In this document: positions 59,622 to 64,000 of the stretch, piece after piece
Position numbering within the stretch: position 1 is the stretch's first letter
Layout: each line of letters starts with the position of its first letter
Assembly: GCA_035480575.1 (NCBI GenBank)
Contig: DATIHR010000006.1
Coordinates: 62,001 to 126,000 of the forward strand
From: PMNU01 sp035480575
Lineage (GTDB): Bacteria; Patescibacteriota; Saccharimonadia; Saccharimonadales; UBA4665
Length of the DNA stretch: 64,000 bases
Reading direction: 5' to 3'
Position numbers and translations under genes: made by a program
The notes under the pieces: model-generated
Told to the model about the DNA's origin: nothing
Databases searched by the model: none
What the model saw: only the letters and a program-made list of their open reading frames with translations

Positions 59622-60863
59622 ATGTCGGAATTAGCACCTACTAATATGCCTCCTTACGTGGACTATCCGTTTATGTTTGGCGGTGGTCCCTTGCCCGAAC
59701 ACGTTAAACCGGCTCGGGCGGCGAATACTGTGTTTGCGCGAAAGCTTATAATACCTGATCATCCTGGATTTGTACCGAACAATTTAGATGATCTAGTGGT
59801 AGAAACATGCGCGATCGTTCTGACTGCCGCCGATTACCGGTTCGGCCGTAACACTGCCGGGCTTGGCGCCATGGCTCATGAACACGAAGATGGCATCTGG
59901 CAGTACCACACGATGCCAACGTTTTACCACAACGGTGACGGCACGCGGCTAGCAATGCTCGGCACGAAAACATATATGGATTTTGTAAGTAGCATCGAGG
60001 GTGTCGACTCCCCTTACACCGATCGACGTACTCGCCTGGCGGCTTTACTTACGGCAGCATATGACGATCTCGTGTTTGGTAAGCGTGGTCGTGGTGGCGA
60101 CGAGCGGTACAGCGCACAGCTTGCACACGATCATATGTCGCTTCAGGGTTTCTCACAGGACGTGATTGAAGCGGTGACGGTCGGTATTGAAGCGTCCATA
60201 TTTAACGAGCAAACGTTCAGCCAGGGCTATGACCCAGCCAAAGGTGCCGAGGCCGTACAACGAGCTTCGCTAGTTGGGGACCTATGGGCGACGGGGACGC
60301 CGCGTTGCACGATGAACACATTTTTGTTACTTGTCGAGAATTTATGGAAACAAGATACGGCCCATGCTTTTGGGCAGGTATTGCGTACGCAAGCTTTAAA
60401 CGAGGCGCTCCAAACATTTGATTGGGCGGCCGAAAGTTTTATGGACTTTATGGCAATTGCCGAACGTTCGCCTGCGGCCGTAAACGCCTTTGGTGAAGCT
60501 CTGGTCGATAATCGTGCTTTTTTGCTTGACGAGCGACGGTTTACCGACCCCCGTGTTACGCAATTTATGCGACGTGCGCTGGTTGAAAATGCTCGGTTGC
60601 AACAACTGCTTGGGTATGCAATTAAAGAGCGGCAGCTTGCCATTAGCGAAGCCTTTCGGTGCGCCGTTTCGTATGCTGATGCGCGGACTTGGCAGAGCGG
60701 CCGTCGATCGTCCGCTGCGTTACATGATGCTACCAGCGATATCTATAGCCCTGAGTACATAAGCGAGCTGCTGCTTACTCCTGCAACGCTACAAGACATA
60801 CTAATGCCGGTGTCGGCCGATGTTTTTTATGAGACTTTTATGGATAGGTATCGGCGAGAATAA
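59622..60863 (+). CDS. HD-superfamily-like protein, unassigned
   Basis: 413 residues from the ATG at 59622; an ATG at 59610 overlaps the TAAAAT box (59606-59611). Soluble. LLTAAYDDLVFGKRGRGGDE followed by RYSAQLA resembles the HDxVY...xNExxSA block of predicted HD phosphohydrolases, with the HD pair read as DD; a later VGDLWATGTPR fits the second Asp region. The C-terminal half is helical without known motif. Without the His the metal site may be altered. It is the last gene before the tRNA-Ser region. Confidence 0.45.
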   Translation: MSELAPTNMPPYVDYPFMFGGGPLPEHVKPARAANTVFARKLIIPDHPGFVPNNLDDLVVETCAIVLTAADYRFGRNTAGLGAMAHEHEDGIWQYHTMPTFYHNGDGTRLAMLGTKTYMDFVSSIEGVDSPYTDRRTRLAALLTAAYDDLVFGKRGRGGDERYSAQLAHDHMSLQGFSQDVIEAVTVGIEASIFNEQTFSQGYDPAKGAEAVQRASLVGDLWATGTPRCTMNTFLLLVENLWKQDTAHAFGQVLRTQALNEALQTFDWAAESFMDFMAIAERSPAAVNAFGEALVDNRAFLLDERRFTDPRVTQFMRRALVENARLQQLLGYAIKERQLAISEAFRCAVSYADARTWQSGRRSSAALHDATSDIYSPEYISELLLTPATLQDILMPVSADVFYETFMDRYRRE

Positions 60864-61066
60864 TGACGAGGGAGGGATTCGCATTATATGCTCCGCGGGA
60901 TAGCGGCCTGCGGCCTTTATCCGCAGACCCATGCTCGGTGCAAGCACCTGCGCGTGGGTCTGCTCCAACGAACCCTCGATACGCACCGCTGCGCGTTGCT
61001 TCGAGGTTTCGAATCCGCACGTTCAACCAAACTAAAAATGCCAGCACAAGGCTGGCATTTTTAGTT
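60864..61066 (-). repeat. element T2 trailing tRNA-Ser, with a copy of the tRNA 3' end
   Basis: On the minus strand this follows the tRNA-Ser terminator. Hairpins GCAGACCCA/TGGGTCTGC (60923-60931/60955-60963) enclosing GGTGC/GCACC (60937-60948), and CCTCGA/TCGAGG (60974-60994). It shares a core with T1 after tRNA-Glu. GAGGGAGGGATTCG (60868-60881) repeats the tRNA-Ser segment at 61074-61087, as an attachment-like direct repeat. The last part, 61027-61066, is most of the terminator. Confidence 0.5.
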
Positions 61067-61069
61067 TGG
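61027..61069 (-). terminator. intrinsic terminator of tRNA-Ser
   Basis: Perfect 19-bp stem 61027-61045/61051-61069 with a 5-nt loop. As for tRNA-Glu, the arm nearest the tRNA starts with its CCA, and the T-rich part is in the far arm. On the minus strand it ends transcription after the tRNA. Confidence 0.85.
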
Positions 61070-61157
61070 CGGAGAGGGAGGGATTCGAACCCTCGACAGA
61101 GTTGCCCCTGTACCCGCGTTCCAGGCGAGCGCACTAGACCAACTATGCGACCTCTCC
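61067..61157 (-). tRNA. tRNA-Ser (GGA)
   Basis: 91 nt with encoded CCA. Acceptor GGAGAGG/CCTCTCC, anticodon stem CTCGC/GCGGG with loop CTGGAAC (anticodon GGA), variable arm ACAGGGGCAACTCTGT, T arm GAGGGTTCGAATCCCTC. Reads TCC and TCT serine codons. A -10 box at 61338-61343 would make element B its 5' leader. Confidence 0.93.
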
Positions 61158-61160
61158 CCG

Positions 61161-61328
61161 CCCGACCTTTGCACCGCATTCTCTCCAGCCGGGCAAAGCC
61201 CGTCTTGCAAGAATGCTTTTGGTGCCAAATCGGCTTATCAGTTCCGGTGCATCCTCACCGTACTTTAGGTACGGCTCCGGGCGCTCCTCGCCGCTGCACC
61301 GATTTTGCACTCAAATGCAAAGATCGGG
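61161..61328 (-). repeat. structured repeat element B, leader side of tRNA-Ser
   Basis: Outer stem P0 61161-61173/61316-61328 (12 of 13 pairs), P1 GCATTC/GAATGC (61176-61181/61211-61216), P1b CGGGC/GCCCG (61190-61202), P2 61224-61233/61299-61308 (9 of 10), P3 CCGTAC/GTACGG (61258-61274). Same order as element A with paired changes in P1 and P2. A minus-strand TATAAT (61338-61343) predicts a start near 61331, right at P0, so the element would be transcribed ahead of tRNA-Ser. Confidence 0.65.
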
Positions 61329-61367
61329 GCCTCGGCCATTATATCTCAATTTTGCAATAAAAACACC

Positions 61368-61397
61368 TTGCGAACGGTGTTGGGCCCATCGTACACT
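61368..61397 (+). promoter_or_regulatory. promoter of the ABC transporter genes
   Basis: TTGCGA (61368-61373), 18-nt spacer, TACACT (61392-61397), 7 nt before the ATG at 61405. A start at the usual distance would make the mRNA leaderless. Confidence 0.55.
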
Positions 61398-61404
61398 ATC
61401 GGTA

Positions 61405-62286
61405 ATGTCGCTCATCCAATTGAATAACGTTAGCAAGCTTTATGGCTTTGGGGATGCCACCACGTTGGCACTCGAAGAAGTCAGCCTTACGATTGAGCCA
61501 GGCGAGTTTGTGGCGATCATGGGCCCTAGTGGTTGTGGTAAGTCTACGCTTATGAATCTTATTGGTTTACTTGATCGCCCGACGCATGGGCAATACTTGC
61601 TGCATGACAAACCGGTCGAACGGCTGCGTCCGAATCGTCGTGCCAAAATTAGGCGTGACACTATTGGCTTTGTGTTTCAATTTTTTAATTTGTTGCCCCG
61701 CTTAACGGTGCTTGAGAATGTCGGATTACCCCTTGCCTACAAAGGACTCAGTACGCGCCGCAGGGTTAAAATGGCCAGTAACATGCTGGAGCGCGTGGGC
61801 ATGGTTGGCCGTGAGTTCTATTATCCGCGCCACCTAAGCGGCGGCCAGGCGCAGTGCGTGGCTATTGCCCGTGCTTTGGTTAATAACCCGAGTATTATCA
61901 TTGCCGACGAGCCGACCGGCAACCTCGACAGTGCCGGATCACGGTTGGTTATGGAGCTACTGAGCGAAATTCATAAAACCGGCAATACTATTTTATTTGT
62001 GACACATAACCCCGAACTAACGCGGTATGCGACGCGTGTTGTCTACATGCACGACGGTTCTGTTGTGCACGATGAAGCCACAGCTATTGGTGAAATTGCC
62101 GAAACAGCACACGATTCCATGTACCGATTACCGGTCAAGACCGAGGAAGACGATCTGGCGGGTGTATCAACACTTATGAAGAACTTACCCGATACCGACA
62201 AGCCCACGCCCAAGCGCACCGCAAAAAAGAAAGCCGCCCGCCGCCCTGTTAAATCTAAAAAACGTACGGTCAGGACACGAAAATGA
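61405..62286 (+). CDS. MacB/LolD-type ABC transporter ATP-binding protein
   Basis: 293 residues from the ATG at 61405 (MSLIQLNNVSKLYG); the longer frame runs through element B. Walker A GPSGCGKST (~43), Q-loop VFQFFNLLPRLT, signature LSGGQAQCVAIARAL (usually LSGGQxQR), Walker B IIIADEPTGNLD and H-loop FVTHN. The ~55-residue C-terminal extension is unusual: acidic, then very basic (RTAKKKAARRPVKSKKRTVR). It couples ATP hydrolysis to the FtsX-type permease encoded next, with a 4-bp overlap. Confidence 0.93.
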   Translation: MSLIQLNNVSKLYGFGDATTLALEEVSLTIEPGEFVAIMGPSGCGKSTLMNLIGLLDRPTHGQYLLHDKPVERLRPNRRAKIRRDTIGFVFQFFNLLPRLTVLENVGLPLAYKGLSTRRRVKMASNMLERVGMVGREFYYPRHLSGGQAQCVAIARALVNNPSIIIADEPTGNLDSAGSRLVMELLSEIHKTGNTILFVTHNPELTRYATRVVYMHDGSVVHDEATAIGEIAETAHDSMYRLPVKTEEDDLAGVSTLMKNLPDTDKPTPKRTAKKKAARRPVKSKKRTVRTRK

Positions 62287-63521
62287 GTTCTATCATGCGG
62301 GGTGATTTTAGGATGGCTTTGAGCGGCGTGCGCGGCGCTAAGTGGCGTAGCTTCCTCACTATGCTGGGCATTATTGTAGGTATTGTGGCGGTTGTAACAA
62401 TGGTCAGTATTGGCGAGGGTATTAAACACCAAATTGCTGGTACGTTAAATCATTTTGGCAAGGACCTCATTATTATTCGCCCAGGGCATTCGGGTGGTGC
62501 GCCAAAAGGTTTGGGCGGCAGCAGTCCCGATGTGCTTTTTGGGTTGGGCAGCGCGAGTGCGCTCACCGAACAAGACGTCGATACGGTTAGTAAGACAAGC
62601 GGTGTTAGTACCCTAACGCCACTTGGCTTGGTAGCGGGACAGCCGAAGGCTGACGATAGAACATCGCCGCACACCTTTGTGCTCGCTGCTAGTAGTAATG
62701 CAGCGCAAATATTGAACCAGCGGATTGCTTTTGGTGAATTTTGGGACAGCGATCACGAAGATAAAAATGTAGCCGTCATCGGCCAGAATGTCGCCCAGGA
62801 GTTATTTAAAGAAGAAATACCGCTTGGCCGTAGTTTTACGTTCCGGGGCCAGGAATTTATTGTGCGGGGTGTGTTTGATCCTTTTGTGAATGTGCCCTTC
62901 TCGCCCACTGCCAGCTTTGATGACGCTATCTTTATACCGTATAAGGTAGCGTCCGAGCTTACGCAGCACGCCGCTGGTTATTACGTTATTTTGGCAAAAA
63001 CGGGCAATCCGGCGACTGTGCAGACGACCATCCAGTCGGTAACCCAAAGACTCCAGAACGCACACGGTGGCGAGCGAGATTTTAGCGTTCTGGGAGCCAA
63101 AGATAGCGTAAGGACTGGTGGCGAAGTGGTTCGATTACTAACAACCTGGATAAGTATTGTGGCGGCACTGTCACTCGTTATTGGCGGCGTGGGTATTATG
63201 AACATAATGCTGCTTAATGTTACCGAGCGTATGCACGAAATTGGTGTACGCAAGGCGATAGGTGCGTCGTCACGGCAAGTGCTATGGCAATTTTTGTTTG
63301 AGGCCGCGGTACTGAGCCTTATGGGCGGTGTTATTGGTGTATTGTTGTCGCTCGGTGTTATTGGACTGCTGCATATATATACCGACCTGCATCCAGTTAT
63401 TTCGTGGAATGCCGTGGGCATTGCCACCGGGGTGAGCCTTGTGGTGGGAATTGTATTTGGTACGGCTCCGGCATTGAAAGCGTCGCGCAAGGATCCTATC
63501 GAAGCTTTAAGACATGAATAA
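62283..63521 (+). CDS. MacB-type ABC transporter permease
   Basis: 412 residues. N-terminal membrane helix (SFLTMLGIIVGIVAVVTMVS, about 22-42), an outer MacB-type domain (residues ~45-275), then three helices of the FtsX domain (LTTWISIVAALSLVIGGVGI, FLFEAAVLSLMGGVIGVLLS, VGIATGVSLVVGIVFGTAPA) and the usual ALKASRKDPIEALRHE end. Such systems export peptides, toxins or lipoproteins. A third membrane-fusion component is not in view. Confidence 0.93.
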   Translation: MSSIMRGDFRMALSGVRGAKWRSFLTMLGIIVGIVAVVTMVSIGEGIKHQIAGTLNHFGKDLIIIRPGHSGGAPKGLGGSSPDVLFGLGSASALTEQDVDTVSKTSGVSTLTPLGLVAGQPKADDRTSPHTFVLAASSNAAQILNQRIAFGEFWDSDHEDKNVAVIGQNVAQELFKEEIPLGRSFTFRGQEFIVRGVFDPFVNVPFSPTASFDDAIFIPYKVASELTQHAAGYYVILAKTGNPATVQTTIQSVTQRLQNAHGGERDFSVLGAKDSVRTGGEVVRLLTTWISIVAALSLVIGGVGIMNIMLLNVTERMHEIGVRKAIGASSRQVLWQFLFEAAVLSLMGGVIGVLLSLGVIGLLHIYTDLHPVISWNAVGIATGVSLVVGIVFGTAPALKASRKDPIEALRHE

Positions 63522-63522
63522 T

Positions 63523-64000
63523 TTAAAACAGGGCGTAGATGGCGGCAAGGGCTGAGAGGGTCATGAGGCCAAAGACGAACCAGCCAATGGCCGTGGTAAG
63601 TGGTTTATTTGCCCACGGGCCCATGAATTTTTTGCTACTGCTAATGCGTACAATAAAATATAGAACAACTGGTGCTACAAACGCATTGCCAAGTGCCGAA
63701 TAAATAAGTGCTTTAATTGGGTCGATACCCAAAAAATTAATGCCAAGCCCCACAACCATAGAAATAATAATAATGCCGTAAAAGGCCTTTGCTTGCTCTA
63801 GGTTGCGATACAAACCTTCGCGCCAGCGCAAGCTTTCTGCCAGTGCGTACGAGCTTGACCCCGCTAATACCGGAATGGCTAATAGGCCGGTACCAATAAT
63901 ACCCACGGCAAACAAAAAGAATGTGGCATTCCCGGCAAAGGGGCGCAGCGCTTCGGCGGCTTGGGCAGCGCTTGTAATTTCGGTTATGCCGTGCGGATAC
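63523..64000 (-). CDS. NRAMP-family metal ion transporter, 5'-truncated
   Basis: The visible 159 residues are the C-terminal part; the frame stays open to the window edge. GITEITSAAQAAEALRPFAG and NATFFLFAVGIIGTGLLAIP, VLAGSSSYALAESLRWREGL match the later helices of NRAMP (MntH-like) transporters, which import Mn2+ or Fe2+ with protons. At least four membrane helices are present. The metal-binding DPGN and MPH motifs are in the missing N-terminal part. Its stop is 1 bp from the convergent permease stop. Confidence 0.85.
   Translation of the reverse strand, partial: YPHGITEITSAAQAAEALRPFAGNATFFLFAVGIIGTGLLAIPVLAGSSSYALAESLRWREGLYRNLEQAKAFYGIIIISMVVGLGINFLGIDPIKALIYSALGNAFVAPVVLYFIVRISSSKKFMGPWANKPLTTAIGWFVFGLMTLSALAAIYALF

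Noticed and set aside
60863..61360. 165-residue plus-strand frame across tRNA-Ser
   Set aside because: It covers element T2, the tRNA and element B; it has no protein character and no start signal.

Overview
The window looks like a chromosomal segment of a Patescibacteria/CPR bacterium, most likely Candidatus Saccharibacteria (TM7). This is an inference from gene content, not from a marker-gene comparison. Supporting traits are compact genes with many overlaps, base composition close to balanced, TGA used as a stop, a short division/wall cluster (mraZ-rsmH-ftsL-ftsI-mraY-ftsW-murG-ftsQ), a sigma-region-4/HARE-HTH fusion protein, a DUF3048 protein, secreted beta-helix proteins with a sortase nearby, and many family-less small proteins. 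I saw no rRNA, CRISPR array, transposase or prophage.

Layout. 1-6 kb: degenerate M23 domain protein (5' cut), KwaB/DUF4868-like protein, PIF1-HRDC helicase, TrmB-like regulator with a palindromic site, unknown protein, RadC. 6-15 kb: small membrane protein, two consensus DnaA boxes, four MraZ-type boxes, then the dcw cluster. 15-17.5 kb: AT-rich gap with a 17-bp perfect hairpin, then the sigma4-HARE protein with a textbook promoter. 17.5-21.2 kb: topA and dprA, with a structured repeat (element A) upstream of topA. 21.2-21.7 kb: an unidentified structured RNA with its own promoter and intrinsic terminator. 21.7-29 kb: unknown protein, pth, der, RsuA/RluB-type pseudouridine synthase, a histidine kinase/response regulator pair, tRNA-Glu. 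29.4-39 kb: accessory stretch with an AT-rich Fic gene between operator-like repeats, a cysteine hydrolase, a trypsin-like protease, methyltransferases, a short peptide gene overlapping an asparagine-synthetase-like gene (RiPP-like), an inositol-phosphatase relative, a P-loop kinase and a caspase-like protein. 39-47.3 kb: long minus-strand series (EEP, gltX, DUF3048, kinase, receiver, UmuD-like, UmuC, O-methyltransferase, rlmH). 47.3-54.7 kb: cell-surface block with three tandem paralogous beta-helix proteins, a PEGA protein and a sortase. 54.8-64 kb: tRNA-Leu, unknown genes, exonuclease III, pyrH separated from it by a 20-bp inverted repeat, tRNA-Ser flanked by two structured repeats, a MacB-type ABC transporter, and the end of an NRAMP transporter.

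How the parts work together. The dcw cluster makes lipid II and the septal synthase and is probably autoregulated by MraZ. dprA, umuDC-like, radC, xth and the helicase serve DNA uptake, repair and tolerance. The surface block probably supports attachment to a host cell or polymer binding. Many genes have a -10-like hexamer only about 6-10 nt before the start codon, which suggests leaderless or near-leaderless mRNAs. The dcw genes instead often follow AACAAAAAC-type leaders.

The strongest candidates for something undescribed are the ~450-nt RNA at 21232-21680, the pair of structured repeats with compensatory changes (19845-19995 and 61161-61328), the element trailing tRNA terminators (29212-29330 and 60876-61026), and the peptide/asparagine-synthetase-like pair at 33972-35829.
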